Below, one piece after another: positions 18,138-26,149 of a stretch of DNA of 40,159 nucleotides (position 1 is the stretch's first letter; each line of letters begins with the position of its first letter). Source of the stretch: Gordonia liuliyuniae (lineage in GTDB: Bacteria; Actinomycetota; Actinomycetes; Mycobacteriales; Mycobacteriaceae). The translations under genes and the position numbers were made by a program. Where the stretch lies: assembly GCF_021739025.1 (NCBI RefSeq), contig NZ_JAKKOT010000010.1, forward strand, positions 1-40,159. Reading direction: 5' to 3'. The notes beneath the pieces were generated by a model that was not told where the DNA came from, ran no database searches, and saw only the letters and a list, made by a program, of their open reading frames with translations.

Positions 18138-19169
18138 CTAGTGGTCTGCGGTGTCCCGGTCGTCCCACTCGAGGAGCGTGTCGAGGCGGTAGGCGACGTC
18201 GTCGATCGGTTCGTGTAGATCGCCGAGGCGGCCGAGTCGTTCGGGGACGGTGGCGACGGTGAAGTCGTCCGGTTCGACGTCGTCGATCTCGTCCCAGGTG
18301 ATCGGGGTCGACACGGTCGCGCGAGGTGTGGCGCGCACCGAGTAGGCGGCGGCCATCGTGTGATCGCGGGCGTTCTGGTTGAAGTCGACGAACACCGACG
18401 ACGGGTCGCGGTCCTTGCGCCACCAGGTGACGGTGGCCTCGCCTGCGGATCGTCGCGCCACTTCGGCGCCGAACGCGTGGGCGGCGCGACGGACGTCGGT
18501 GAACTCGTAGTCCGGTTCGATGCGGACGTAGACGTGCAGACCGTGCCCGCCGGAGGTCTTCGGGTATCCGGTGATGCCGAGTTCGTCGAGGACCTCGTGG
18601 ACGAGATGAGCCACGCGGCGCACGCGCGCGAAGTCGCAGTCGGGCATGGGGTCGAGGTCGATGCGCCATTCGTCAGGTCGTTCGATGCCGGGCGAGCGGA
18701 GCGAGGGGGGTTGTGCGGGCGAGCGGAGCGAGGGGGGTTGTGCGGGCGAGCGGAGCGAGGGGGGTTGTGCGGGCTCTGCGCGTCGTGAGTTCCAGGGGTG
18801 GAACTCGACGGTCGCCATCTGGACGGCCCACAGGACGGCGGCTGGCTCGGTGACGCAGAGCTCTTGCACGATCCGCGAGTAGCGGGGGAAGTACACGTCG
18901 ACGGTCTCGACCCAGTCGGGGGCGCCCGCGGGCAGCTTCTTCTGGTGCACCTTCTTCCCCGTCGTGCCCTTCGGGAACCGATGCAGCATGCAGGGTCGGG
19001 CACGCAACGCGCGGGTGATCGGCTCGCCCACCGACTGGTAGTAGCGGGCCAGGTCGAGTTTGGTGAGTCCGATGTCGGGGAAGTAGATCCGGTCCGGGCT
19101 GCTGACCCGGACCGTTCTGGTCTGCCCGCCCGGCGCGGGGACGGAGAGCTCGACGGCATCTGCACCCAT
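18138..19169 (-). CDS. Stand-alone LigD-type polymerase/primase (PolDom) with an in-frame minisatellite
   Basis: 343 residues from ATG 19169. This is an archaeo-eukaryotic primase-like domain of the LigD polymerase family, which adds nucleotides at broken DNA ends during nonhomologous end joining. Characteristic blocks: SSPDRIYFPDIGLTKLDLAR, GKKVHQKKLP (DNA-end contacts), the metal-binding RIDLDPMPDCDF near residue 168, TSGGHGLHVYV and WWRKDR. There is no ligase or nuclease domain. Three perfect 27-bp repeats insert PAQPPSLRS three times at residues 134-160, just before the catalytic aspartates, where other members have a short loop. This gene is not part of the recalled M. tuberculosis order and lies between the Nudix gene and echA17. 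Confidence 0.85.
   Translation of the reverse strand: MGADAVELSVPAPGGQTRTVRVSSPDRIYFPDIGLTKLDLARYYQSVGEPITRALRARPCMLHRFPKGTTGKKVHQKKLPAGAPDWVETVDVYFPRYSRIVQELCVTEPAAVLWAVQMATVEFHPWNSRRAEPAQPPSLRSPAQPPSLRSPAQPPSLRSPGIERPDEWRIDLDPMPDCDFARVRRVAHLVHEVLDELGITGYPKTSGGHGLHVYVRIEPDYEFTDVRRAAHAFGAEVARRSAGEATVTWWRKDRDPSSVFVDFNQNARDHTMAAAYSVRATPRATVSTPITWDEIDDVEPDDFTVATVPERLGRLGDLHEPIDDVAYRLDTLLEWDDRDTADH
18690..18770. repeat. Three perfect 27-bp tandem repeats inside the LigD-type polymerase gene
   Basis: The unit GGGCGAGCGGAGCGAGGGGG followed by GTTGTGC occurs three times with no mismatch (18690-18716, 18717-18743, 18744-18770). The unit is a multiple of three, so copy number can change without breaking the frame. 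Confidence 0.95.
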
Positions 19170-19236
19170 GAGGTAACAGTAGTGCGCTCGAGTCCCGCTC
19201 ACGAGGACTGATTGCGGCCCGCAGCTTACTAACCGG

Positions 19237-19242
19237 TAGCCT
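19237..19242 (+). promoter_or_regulatory. Candidate -10 element for a leaderless echA mRNA
   Basis: TAGCCT lies 6 bases before the ATG of the enoyl-CoA hydratase gene, with TTGCGG at 19212-19217 as a possible -35 (19-base spacer). No ribosome site precedes the ATG. Confidence 0.35.
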
Positions 19243-19248
19243 GCGTGC

Positions 19249-20037
19249 ATGGCTGAGTTCGTGACTCTGGAGACATCGCCGGATCATCCCGGCGTCGGGA
19301 CGATCCGTTTGAACCGTCCGCCGATGAATGCGTTGAACCGTCAGGTTCAGACCGAATTGTCGGCGGCCGCCGACGAGGCGTCGACGCGTGACGACATCAA
19401 GGCGGTCGTCGTCTACGGCGGACCGAAGGTGCTCGCCGCGGGCGCCGACATCAAGGAGATGAACGAGATGTCGTTCGCCGACATGTCGAAGGTCGCAGGC
19501 AAGCTGCAGGACGGGATCGGCGCCATCGCGACCATCCCGAAGCCGACGGTCGCGGCGATCACCGGCTTCGCGCTCGGCGGCGGACTCGAACTCGCGCTCG
19601 GCGCGGACCGTCGGATCGCGGGCGACAACGCGAAGCTCGGCGTCCCCGAGGTGCTGCTCGGTGTGATTCCGGGCGGCGGTGGGACACAGCGCCTCGCTCG
19701 TCTGATCGGTCCGTCGCGCGCCAAGGACATGATTTTCACCGGACGTTTCGTCGGGGCGGACGAGGCGTTGCAGATCGGCCTCGTCGACCAGGTCGTGGCC
19801 CCCGACGACGTCTACGACGCGGCGCTCGCGTGGGCCGACCAGTTCGCGAATGCGGCGTCGGCTGCGCTCGCCGCAGGCAAGGCCGCCGTCGACGCGGGGT
19901 TGGACACCGACCTGGCGACCGGCCTCAAGATCGAAGCTCAGCTCTTCTCGTCGTTGTTCGCGACCGACGATCGCACGATCGGCATGGAGTCGTTCGTGGC
20001 GAACGGTCCCGGCAAGGCGAAGTTCACCGGAAAGTAG
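19249..20037 (+). CDS. echA17: Enoyl-CoA hydratase/isomerase (EchA17-like)
   Basis: 262 residues, crotonase fold. Hydrates 2-enoyl-CoA in fatty-acid beta-oxidation. The oxyanion-hole segment AAGADIKEM and the block ITGFALGGGLELALGAD are visible. Both catalytic glutamates appear to be present: Glu114 in GGGLELA and Glu134 in GVPEVLLGVIPG. The position matches Rv3039c (echA17) beside a methyltransferase gene 7 bases downstream, with which it is co-transcribed. The start is ATG 19249, supported by a -10-like TAGCCT 6 bases upstream. Confidence 0.93.
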   Translation: MAEFVTLETSPDHPGVGTIRLNRPPMNALNRQVQTELSAAADEASTRDDIKAVVVYGGPKVLAAGADIKEMNEMSFADMSKVAGKLQDGIGAIATIPKPTVAAITGFALGGGLELALGADRRIAGDNAKLGVPEVLLGVIPGGGGTQRLARLIGPSRAKDMIFTGRFVGADEALQIGLVDQVVAPDDVYDAALAWADQFANAASAALAAGKAAVDAGLDTDLATGLKIEAQLFSSLFATDDRTIGMESFVANGPGKAKFTGK

Positions 20038-20044
20038 GACGACG

Positions 20045-21016
20045 ATGACCACGATCGACAACAACGACCCGGCGCCGAACCCGCACGCGACCGCCGAACA
20101 GGTGCAGGCCGCGCTCACGGACACCAAACTCGCCCAAGTCCTCTACCACGACTGGGAGGCCGAGACCTACGACGAAAAGTGGTCGATCTCGTTCGACGAG
20201 CGCTGCATCGACTATGCGCGCGGTCGCCTCGACTTGATTCTGCCCGACGCTGAGCTGCCGTACGGGCGCGCGATGGAGCTGGGTTGCGGCACCGGGTTCT
20301 TTCTGCTGAATCTCATGCAGTCGGGAGTCGCGGAGAAGGGGTCGGTCACCGACCTGTCGCCGGGCATGGTGAAGGTCGCGCTCCGCAACGCCGAGAACCT
20401 CGGTCTCGACGTCGATGGCCGCGTCGCCGATGCCGAGAGCATTCCGTACGAGGACGACACATTCGACCTCGTCGTGGGACACGCTGTGCTGCACCACATC
20501 CCGGACGTCGAGAAGTCGCTGCGCGAGGTGCTGCGCGTGCTCAAGCCGGGCGGTCGCTTCGTGTTCGCGGGTGAGCCGTCGACGTACGGCGACTTCTATG
20601 CGCGCTGGATGAGCAGGGCCACGTGGTGGGCGACCACGAACATCACCAAGTTCGGTCCGCTCAAGGCGTGGCGTCGTCCGCAGGAGGAGCTCGACGAGAG
20701 CTCGCGGGCGGCCGCCCTCGAAGCGGTCGTCGACATCCACACGTTCTCGCCCGAGGACCTGGAACGGCTCGCGACGAGCGCGGGCGCGGTCGAGGTCCGT
20801 TCGGCGAGCGAAGAGCTGGCGGCCGCGATGCTCGGCTGGCCGGTCCGTACCTTCGAAGCCGCGGTGCCGCCCGAGAAGCTCGGCTGGGGTTGGGCACGGT
20901 TCGCGTTCGGCGGCTGGCGTCGCATGACGTGGCTCGATGACAACGTCCTACGCAAGGTCGTGCCCCCGGAGTTCTTCTACAACGTGCTGATCACCGGAAC
21001 CAAGCCGGAGAAATAG
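20045..21016 (+). CDS. SAM-dependent methyltransferase (Rv3038c-like)
   Basis: 323 residues from ATG 20045, after GACGACG. Class I Rossmann fold: motif I MELGCGTGFFLLNLM near residue 80, VTDLSPGMV, a motif with VADAESIPYEDDTFDLVVGH (methyltransferase_11) and VLHHIPDVEKSLREVLR. An N-terminal segment (VLYHDWEAETYDEKWSISFD) is typical of this subgroup. The C-terminal 100 residues carry an extra helical/hydrophobic part (WGWARFAFGGWRRMTW) seen in the actinobacterial Rv3038c orthologues. The substrate is unknown. It follows echA17 by 7 bases; a lipoprotein gene follows 36 bases later. Confidence 0.88.
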   Translation: MTTIDNNDPAPNPHATAEQVQAALTDTKLAQVLYHDWEAETYDEKWSISFDERCIDYARGRLDLILPDAELPYGRAMELGCGTGFFLLNLMQSGVAEKGSVTDLSPGMVKVALRNAENLGLDVDGRVADAESIPYEDDTFDLVVGHAVLHHIPDVEKSLREVLRVLKPGGRFVFAGEPSTYGDFYARWMSRATWWATTNITKFGPLKAWRRPQEELDESSRAAALEAVVDIHTFSPEDLERLATSAGAVEVRSASEELAAAMLGWPVRTFEAAVPPEKLGWGWARFAFGGWRRMTWLDDNVLRKVVPPEFFYNVLITGTKPEK

Positions 21017-21052
21017 CCGCAGGACGGCGCGCCGTATGCTCGAATGACTTGT

Positions 21053-21775
21053 ATGAGCCGGATTGTTCGCGGCGGCGCGTTCGCCGTTCTGAGCGCAGCA
21101 ACGATCGTCGCCCTGGCCGCGTGCGGATCTGACGGCGAACCGACGACGGCGTCGCGCGACTCGTCGTCATCATCGACGGAGGGGTCGTCGACGGAGGGGA
21201 CGTCGACGGAGGGGACGTCGACGGAGGGGGCCGACGACGCGGCATGTGAGCAGAAGCCTCGGACGGGCCCCGTCGCGCTCCCGACCGCCGACGCGGACCT
21301 GGACGCGGGAAGTGCAGCGTTCCGGGTGACACTCGACGACGGGACCGCGAAGTGCGTCTCGGTGGTCGGTGCGCCCGATGATGACGCAGGGGAGTGGGAC
21401 AAAGAGGCCGACAAGATCGAGTTCGAGTTCCGTGCGGGCGATTCGTCGGCCGGTCTCGTGGTGACGTTGACCGATCGGGCGAGCGGTGCGAGCGACGATC
21501 TGCCGACCACGGTTCCGGGTCCCTACTCCGACGGGTTCATCGGCTTGCAGGTGGACGGCGGGTATTTCCCGGACGGCTGGCACGACAAGTGCAAGCTGAC
21601 GGTGACGGCGCTCAGTGCCGACCTCGTGTCGGGCGAGTTCACGTGTGCGAACATCGACGCGATGGACGGCGGCCCGTTCACCGACGACGATGACGATGAC
21701 GGCACCTCCGGGGCACCGTCGAACGCGAAGAAGCTGGTGTCCGCCGACGGCTGGTTCGTCGCGTCCCGGAACTGA
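21053..21775 (+). CDS. Secreted lipoprotein with a Ser/Thr/Glu repeat linker
   Basis: 240 residues from ATG 21053 (ATG 21044 would add three). The signal peptide ends in the lipobox ALAAC, so the protein should be lipid-anchored outside the membrane. The mature part starts with a low-complexity linker: SSSSSTEG then four STEG(S/T/A) units from a 15-bp tandem repeat at 21173-21232. A globular part follows with four cysteines (around CEQKP, AKCVSV, DKCKL, FTCAN), probably two disulfides, then an acidic DDDDDD run. The layout resembles LpqH-type mycobacterial lipoproteins and the position is near TB22.2/Rv3036c, but homology to either is not clear. Confidence 0.75.
   Translation: MSRIVRGGAFAVLSAATIVALAACGSDGEPTTASRDSSSSSTEGSSTEGTSTEGTSTEGADDAACEQKPRTGPVALPTADADLDAGSAAFRVTLDDGTAKCVSVVGAPDDDAGEWDKEADKIEFEFRAGDSSAGLVVTLTDRASGASDDLPTTVPGPYSDGFIGLQVDGGYFPDGWHDKCKLTVTALSADLVSGEFTCANIDAMDGGPFTDDDDDDGTSGAPSNAKKLVSADGWFVASRN
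21173..21232. repeat. Four 15-bp tandem repeats in the lipoprotein linker
   Basis: The unit TCGACGGAGGGG(T/A/G)(C)(G/C) occurs four times in frame and encodes STEGS, STEGT, STEGT, STEGA. It lies in the linker between the lipid anchor and the globular domain, so changes in number should be tolerated. Confidence 0.9.
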
Positions 21776-21814
21776 CCGTGATCGGCCCCGAACGCTCGAA
21801 CCGACTGGGTCGAT

Positions 21815-23023
21815 CTAGTGCCGAACTCCCGGCTCGCACACGAATGCGACCCCGTTGCGGCCGATCCGCGTCAGGACGAGCGCCAGCGGTGCCGACCCTT
21901 TCAGCTTCAGCTTGCGGCGCAACCGGTCTGGATCGATGTCGAGGCCGCGGACCAGGATCTCTAGACTGCCGCAGTCGTGGGCGGCGAGCACCGAGCGGAG
22001 GGCACGCTCGGTGACGCCGAGCTGGTCGACGATCCGGAAGCCGCGCGCCCCTGCAGGCACCGTGTCTCCGGTCAGATAGGCGATCTGCGGGTCGAGCTGT
22101 CGCAAACGGTGCCGGTGCGCGTAGTGGCGGACGAGTCCGGCCCGCACCACCGCGCCGTCCGGGTCGACGATCCAGTCGTCGACGCCGGGGTCGTCGACCT
22201 CGTCGGAATCGTCGGAGGTCAACTCGTCGACGTGCACTGCACCGTCGCCGACGGTCCGCAGGACGGTGGCGCGGCGCTCCGGTAGATCGTCGGCCTCGGT
22301 CCACAGGCACGCCTCACGGACGCCGCCGTCCAGCGACGTCACCTGAATCGCCGCGTCGACACCGAATCGGTCGCGCAGCATCCGGTAGTCGAGGCCGGGG
22401 GAGCATTTGACGACGAGGGGTCGCCCCGCGTAGACCGACAGCAGTTCTAGGAGCGGCGGATCGAGTTCGTCGAGGCGAAACGTCCGACCGCGCGCAGTGC
22501 GCCGTGCGGGATCGGCGATGACGACGTCGGCCTGTGAGCAGGGGGCGAGGGCGTCCGCGCGGACCAGTTGCACCCCGGACCGTCCACGCAGATTGTGGGC
22601 CGCCATCGCGAGGCGGACCGGGTCGAGGTCGCTGCCGACCACGCCGCCGAGACCGTCCGCCGCGGACAGCGCCAACATCTCCGCACCGATCGAGCACGTC
22701 ACGTCGTGGACGACGGCGCCGGGGTGTCGTCCCGCTATGTCGGCGGCGCGGTGCGCGGCGACGGCCGACGGTGTGGACTGCTGCAGCGAGGTGTCGCTCA
22801 GCAGCAGTTCGTCGGCGTCGTCGAGTTTTCCGACGGCGCGACGTCGCGCCCGCACGGTCTCGACGAGCGCCGCCTCGTGGGGTGCGTACCGACCGCGCAG
22901 GGTCGGCACGTCCTTCAGCAGAGACGCATCGGTGAGCGGAAGTCTTGCAGCGTCGGCGAGGGCGTCGGCACCCCGCTGCGAGGTGAGGAACGCGACATCG
23001 TCGACGTCGAACTCGTACGCCAT
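21815..23023 (-). CDS. Class I methyltransferase with a C-terminal THUMP-like domain (Rv3037c-like)
   Basis: 402 residues from ATG 23023; longer in-frame extension upstream belongs to the neighbouring gene. An N-terminal helical region (VDDVAFLTSQRGADALADAA) precedes the Rossmann fold: HDVTCSIGAEMLALSAA (motif I), VVGSDLDPVRLAMAAHNL, and VVIADPARRTARG in place of the usual NPPY. The C-terminal GSLEILVRGLDIDPDRLRRK to the end fits the THUMP-like domain. The DPAR motif and THUMP-like part suggest RNA methylation, yet Rv3037c has also been proposed as a sugar methyltransferase of the MGLP pathway; the sequence leans to the first. It begins 4 bases after the stop of the PQQ-repeat lipoprotein, so the two share a transcript. 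Confidence 0.82.
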   Translation of the reverse strand: MAYEFDVDDVAFLTSQRGADALADAARLPLTDASLLKDVPTLRGRYAPHEAALVETVRARRRAVGKLDDADELLLSDTSLQQSTPSAVAAHRAADIAGRHPGAVVHDVTCSIGAEMLALSAADGLGGVVGSDLDPVRLAMAAHNLRGRSGVQLVRADALAPCSQADVVIADPARRTARGRTFRLDELDPPLLELLSVYAGRPLVVKCSPGLDYRMLRDRFGVDAAIQVTSLDGGVREACLWTEADDLPERRATVLRTVGDGAVHVDELTSDDSDEVDDPGVDDWIVDPDGAVVRAGLVRHYAHRHRLRQLDPQIAYLTGDTVPAGARGFRIVDQLGVTERALRSVLAAHDCGSLEILVRGLDIDPDRLRRKLKLKGSAPLALVLTRIGRNGVAFVCEPGVRH

Positions 23024-23027
23024 GACG

Positions 23028-24341
23028 TCAGGAACGTCGGTCGAAGAAGTACACGGTCCCGCCCGTGACGGAGACAGCGAGCTGTCCGGTCGCCGACACG
23101 GCGACCCCGGTGGAGAATCCGGACGCGTCCGGCAGCGGCAGCGACCTCTTGGTCTTGCCGGTCTTCGTGTCGAACTCGGTGAGCACCAGTTGTTGGTCGG
23201 CGCCTTCACGGACGACCGCCCAGACGGCTCCCGTCGTCGTCTGGGTACCGACGCCCGCCGACGCGACGTCGTCACGGCGAGCGACCTCGGTGACGTGGTC
23301 GCCGTCGTCGTGCAGGATCGTCAACGGCGACCCGAGACCGCCCGCGGGGACGATCGTGCCGTCTGGCGCCACCGACAAGGTCGAGAAGCCCGCATCATCG
23401 AGTCGGTGCGACCAGCGGACGCGACCGTTCGAGGCGTCGACCGCGTACAGCTTGCCGTCGCGCCCGAACGCATAGACGGTCGTGCCGTCGGCCGACAGGC
23501 TCGCCGGCCCGGCCATTCCGCCGCCGAGGTCTGCGGTCCACAGGGTGTCGATCTTCTCCTCGCCTGCAGCGTCGACGTAGGTCAGCGCGGTGAGCTGGGA
23601 GTTCTTGGCGCCCTGCGGGAAGACGTTGAGGAACACGCGATTGGTCGTCGCGTCGACGGCGGGCGGTGCGGCGATCGCGCACTCCGGTCCGCCGTCGGCG
23701 CACTGGTCGGCGCCTGCTGTCGGGTCGGTTCCTGCCGACGTCGGCCGGAATCGCTTCTGCGGTGCTGTGAGCTTGCCCGTCTGTGCGTTCACGAGCATGA
23801 CCTGACCTCCGGTCGTGGCGACGAGCACCCGCCCCGGACCGGCCGATTTCGCCGACAGGCCCAACCCTTGTGTGCGTAGTCGCCACCGGATCGCTCCGCC
23901 GCTGCTGTAGGCGATGAACAGGCCGGCCTTACCGATGTACGGCTGGCCGAGCTGGTCGTAGAAGGCCGTGTTGATGGCCGCCTCGGGCCCGAGGCGTTTG
24001 CAGAAGTTCTTCCGCCCCGAGCGCTGGTCGAGTACCTGGAAGTCGCATCCGGCGGGCGCCTGCGATGTGCTGGCGACGTTGCCTCCGCCGTCGATCGCCA
24101 CCTGTGCCAGCATGCGTCCACCCGCAGGCCGCGTCCACGACAGCTGCAGATCCTCGGGGATCGACGAGTAGGTGAAGTTCGCATTTGCCCCGTTGCCGCC
24201 GTACGACGACCAGCCGGCCGCCGGTTGCGCCCGGAGATCGCGGTGACCGTCCGAGCATGCGGTCGCGACCAGCGCCAGCACGGCCGCCAATACCGCGAAC
24301 ACCAGGCGTGAACTGCGTCGTCGGCGGACTGCCTGGGTCAT
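23028..24341 (-). CDS. PQQ-like beta-propeller lipoprotein (Rv3035-like)
   Basis: 437 residues from ATG 24341, with CAGGAG 4 bases before it. The signal peptide RRRRSSRLVFAVLAAVLALV ends at lipobox VATAC. The mature protein has repeated short blocks typical of PQQ-like/quinoprotein beta-propellers (YAVDASNGRVRW, LVNAQTGKLT, TVYAFGRDGKLY), likely seven or eight blades. These folds are usually scaffolds rather than enzymes. No PQQ-dehydrogenase catalytic residues are evident. The methyltransferase gene follows after 4 bases. The position corresponds to Rv3035; the role is not established. Confidence 0.82.
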   Translation of the reverse strand: MTQAVRRRRSSRLVFAVLAAVLALVATACSDGHRDLRAQPAAGWSSYGGNGANANFTYSSIPEDLQLSWTRPAGGRMLAQVAIDGGGNVASTSQAPAGCDFQVLDQRSGRKNFCKRLGPEAAINTAFYDQLGQPYIGKAGLFIAYSSGGAIRWRLRTQGLGLSAKSAGPGRVLVATTGGQVMLVNAQTGKLTAPQKRFRPTSAGTDPTAGADQCADGGPECAIAAPPAVDATTNRVFLNVFPQGAKNSQLTALTYVDAAGEEKIDTLWTADLGGGMAGPASLSADGTTVYAFGRDGKLYAVDASNGRVRWSHRLDDAGFSTLSVAPDGTIVPAGGLGSPLTILHDDGDHVTEVARRDDVASAGVGTQTTTGAVWAVVREGADQQLVLTEFDTKTGKTKRSLPLPDASGFSTGVAVSATGQLAVSVTGGTVYFFDRRS

Positions 24342-24440
24342 CGTGCTCCTGATGTCGGTGGACGGGGTTCGCGGACGACTCTATCGTGTCGCCTCAACCT
24401 GATTCCGCAGGCCGCGCGCGGTCCATTAGGGTTTGTCGTC

Positions 24441-25184
24441 ATGACCACGATGTGGAACGCGTCCTACCGTTCGCGACGGCGCGCCGGTCGACGCCGGGAT
24501 CCGGAGCAGGCACGATTCCTGACGCTCGACTCGTTGCGTTGGATCACCCGCAACCGCGCCTGGAGCCCCTGGTACCTCGTCCGCTACTACCGGCTCGCGA
24601 AGTTCCGGCTCACCAACCCGCACGTCGTGCTGCGCGGCATGGTGTTCCTCGGCAAGAACGTCGAGATCCATGCGACGCCGGAACTGTCCCGCATGGAGAT
24701 CGGTCGCTGGGTACACATCGGCGACGGGAACGCGATCCGCTGCCACGAGGGCAGCCTGCGGATCGGTGACAAGACGGTCTTCGGCTGCAACAACGTGGTC
24801 AACGCCTACCTGGACATCGAGATCGGCGGCTCGACTCTCGTCGCCGACTGGTGCTACATCGTCGACTTCGATCACGTCACCGACCACATCGAACTGCCGA
24901 TCAAGGATCAGGGAATCGTCAAGGGGCCGGTCCGGATCGGCGCCGACACCTGGATCGCCGCGAAGGTGACGGTGCTGCGCGACACCGTCGTCGGACGCGG
25001 CTGCGTCCTCGGCGCCCACGCTGTGGTCCGCGGCGAGATCGACGACTACTCGATCGCCGTCGGTGCGCCGGCCCGTGTGGTCAAGAACCGTCGGGAGACG
25101 TGGGAGGCGGGTGCCGAGAAGCGTGCCGAGATCGAGCGTGCGCTCGCCGACATCGAACGTAAGAAGAAGCAGACCGAGTCGTGA
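24441..25184 (+). CDS. Left-handed beta-helix (hexapeptide) acyltransferase, Rv3034c-like
   Basis: 247 residues from ATG 24441. Hexapeptide repeats run through the middle (VFLGKNVEIHATPEL, VHIGDGNAIRCHEGS, IGGSTLVADWCYIVDFDH) and continue as VRIGADTWIAAKVTVLRDTV and GCVLGAHAVVRGEI. The shape is that of trimeric acetyl-CoA-dependent acyltransferases. The conserved DFDHVTDHIELPI loop carries the histidines likely to be catalytic. It lies next to the MGLP-type sugar genes, so acylation of a polysaccharide is a reasonable but unproven role. The N-terminus is strongly basic (SRRRAGRRRDPEQ). TAGGGT at 24427-24432 may be its -10, 8 bases before ATG. Confidence 0.85.
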   Translation: MTTMWNASYRSRRRAGRRRDPEQARFLTLDSLRWITRNRAWSPWYLVRYYRLAKFRLTNPHVVLRGMVFLGKNVEIHATPELSRMEIGRWVHIGDGNAIRCHEGSLRIGDKTVFGCNNVVNAYLDIEIGGSTLVADWCYIVDFDHVTDHIELPIKDQGIVKGPVRIGADTWIAAKVTVLRDTVVGRGCVLGAHAVVRGEIDDYSIAVGAPARVVKNRRETWEAGAEKRAEIERALADIERKKKQTES

Positions 25185-25379
25185 TGCTCAGGCGTCGGCC
25201 GCCGAACCAGTGCGATGCTCGTGAACCTACACCGGAGGGTACGAGCATTCGCCTATAGAGCAATGCGCGTCCTGTGCGGTGTAGGTCCCCACCGCACGTC
25301 GACGTGTGGATAGCCATCAGAAGTTTCCCGGGTCCGTCGATTGAGCGGCCGCGATCTTGGCACACCCACCGAGTAAGAC
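25185..25379. other. Intergenic region with two interlocked inverted repeats
   Basis: ATGCTCGT (25215-25222) pairs with ACGAGCAT (25241-25248). ACCTACACCG (25225-25234) pairs with CGGTGTAGGT (25277-25286). Both are perfect. The left arm of the second lies in the loop of the first, so the RNA could form a pseudoknot or two alternative hairpins. It may be the terminator region of the acyltransferase gene. No coding sequence is seen. Confidence 0.4.
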
Positions 25380-25395
25380 TCGAACATATGTTTTT
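25380..25395 (+). promoter_or_regulatory. SOS (LexA) box-like site, copy 1
   Basis: TCGAACATATGTTTTT. The left half TCGAAC is exact and GTT begins the right half of the actinobacterial LexA consensus TCGAAC-N4-GTTCGA. It stands at the head of the duplicated leader before the DUF222 pseudogene. 13E12-family genes in M. tuberculosis are known members of the SOS regulon. Confidence 0.5.
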
Positions 25396-25450
25396 GTCGT
25401 AGGTGAGTTATATCATTGTTCTAGTTCTTGGGTAGTGCTTCCGGGAGCCG

Positions 25451-25467
25451 TGGTTGTTTGACAACTC
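25451..25467 (+). promoter_or_regulatory. boxA-like antitermination motif, copy 1
   Basis: TGGTTGTTTGACAACTC resembles the boxA sequence of rRNA leaders (E. coli TGCTCTTTAACA; mycobacterial forms near TGTTGTTTGAGAACTC), which binds NusB-NusE. It lies about 70 bases after the SOS-like box. Confidence 0.4.
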
Positions 25468-25581
25468 GATAGCGCGCCGCAGTCTCGGCGAACCCGTTTC
25501 AAGACTGCTCGTTCCTCGGGTGAGAGTGCGAGCCGCGGGCAGACTGCGGCGGCCTGTGTGGCCGGGGTGGTGTCCCGCCGC

Positions 25582-26118
25582 CGAGAACGAGGCTGGTGAC
25601 TCGGCTCGGTTGGCGTGTCGACTGGACCGCGCGAGCCGGGTGGTGCCGATGACGTCGAGATCTTATCGGCGATCGTCGAGGTGGCCCGAGCCCGCAACGT
25701 CCTCGACGAGCACGAGCGTCACGTACTGGCGCGCAAGCTCGCGGTGCACGAGACACCTGCCGATGTCGCGTCCTCGGCGCGACGCGAAGCCATCCGACTC
25801 GAGGCCGAGACCGATGATCCCGATCAGGTCCCGGCCGCAGAGAATCCAGTGCTGAACGAGATGTCGCTGATCACCGGTGAGGACGGGCGGATCGTGGCCA
25901 CGATCGACGTGGATGTGCTGTCCGGGGAAGAACTGTGTGCCGCGCTCGATCCGCTGTGTCGGCCGGTCCCCTTACCGGACGGGTCGCCGGACCCTCGGTC
26001 GAGCGGCCAACGTCGCGCGGATGCTTTCGGGCAGATCATCCGGACGTATCTGTCAGGGTCGGAACCGCTGCGATCGCACGGCAGGCGAACCATGACCGTC
26101 CACCCGGCAGCCGCTTGA
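25582..26118 (+). pseudogene. DUF222 (13E12/REP-family, normally HNH) pseudogene
   Basis: The readable part, frame from 25615, runs EILSAIVEVARARNVLDEHE, then NEMSLITGEDGRIVATIDVD, then the family hallmark ALDPLCRPVPLPDGSPDPRS and GQRRADAFGQIIRTYLSG. Intact members have about 400-500 residues and end in an HNH nuclease domain. Here the Shine-Dalgarno site and start are gone: the leader runs directly into sequence equivalent to codon 24 or so of the copy at 40067. A frameshift follows near 25620, and the protein stops at 26118 before the HNH domain. It is therefore a dead copy with several deletions. It sits between the acyltransferase and GT4 genes, about where Rv3033 lies in M. tuberculosis. 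Confidence 0.85.
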
Positions 26119-26149
26119 CCACGAACCGGGAGAGGGGCTCGGCCGACGA

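Larger units (their letters stand above)
25380..25579 (+). repeat. Conserved leader, copy 1 (also at 39751)
   Basis: About 200 bp closely similar to 39751-39950 in the same orientation. Blocks that agree exactly include GTGAGTTATATCAT, CGATAGCGCGCCGCAGTC, GCGAACCCGTT and GACTGCTCGTTCCTCGGGTG. Between them the spacing varies by only one or a few bases. It is transcribed toward DUF222 sequence in both places. Confidence 0.85.

Noticed and set aside
23024..23275. Longer start for the Rv3037c-like methyltransferase
   Set aside because: The extra 84 codons overlap the end of the PQQ-repeat lipoprotein in another frame and are low-complexity; ATG 23023 gives the normal family N-terminus.
25413..25697. 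Antisense frames in both leader copies sharing PRLALSPEERAV
   Set aside because: The shared peptide is a by-product of nucleotide similarity. A one-base difference near 25500 shifts the frame between copies, so the protein is not conserved.
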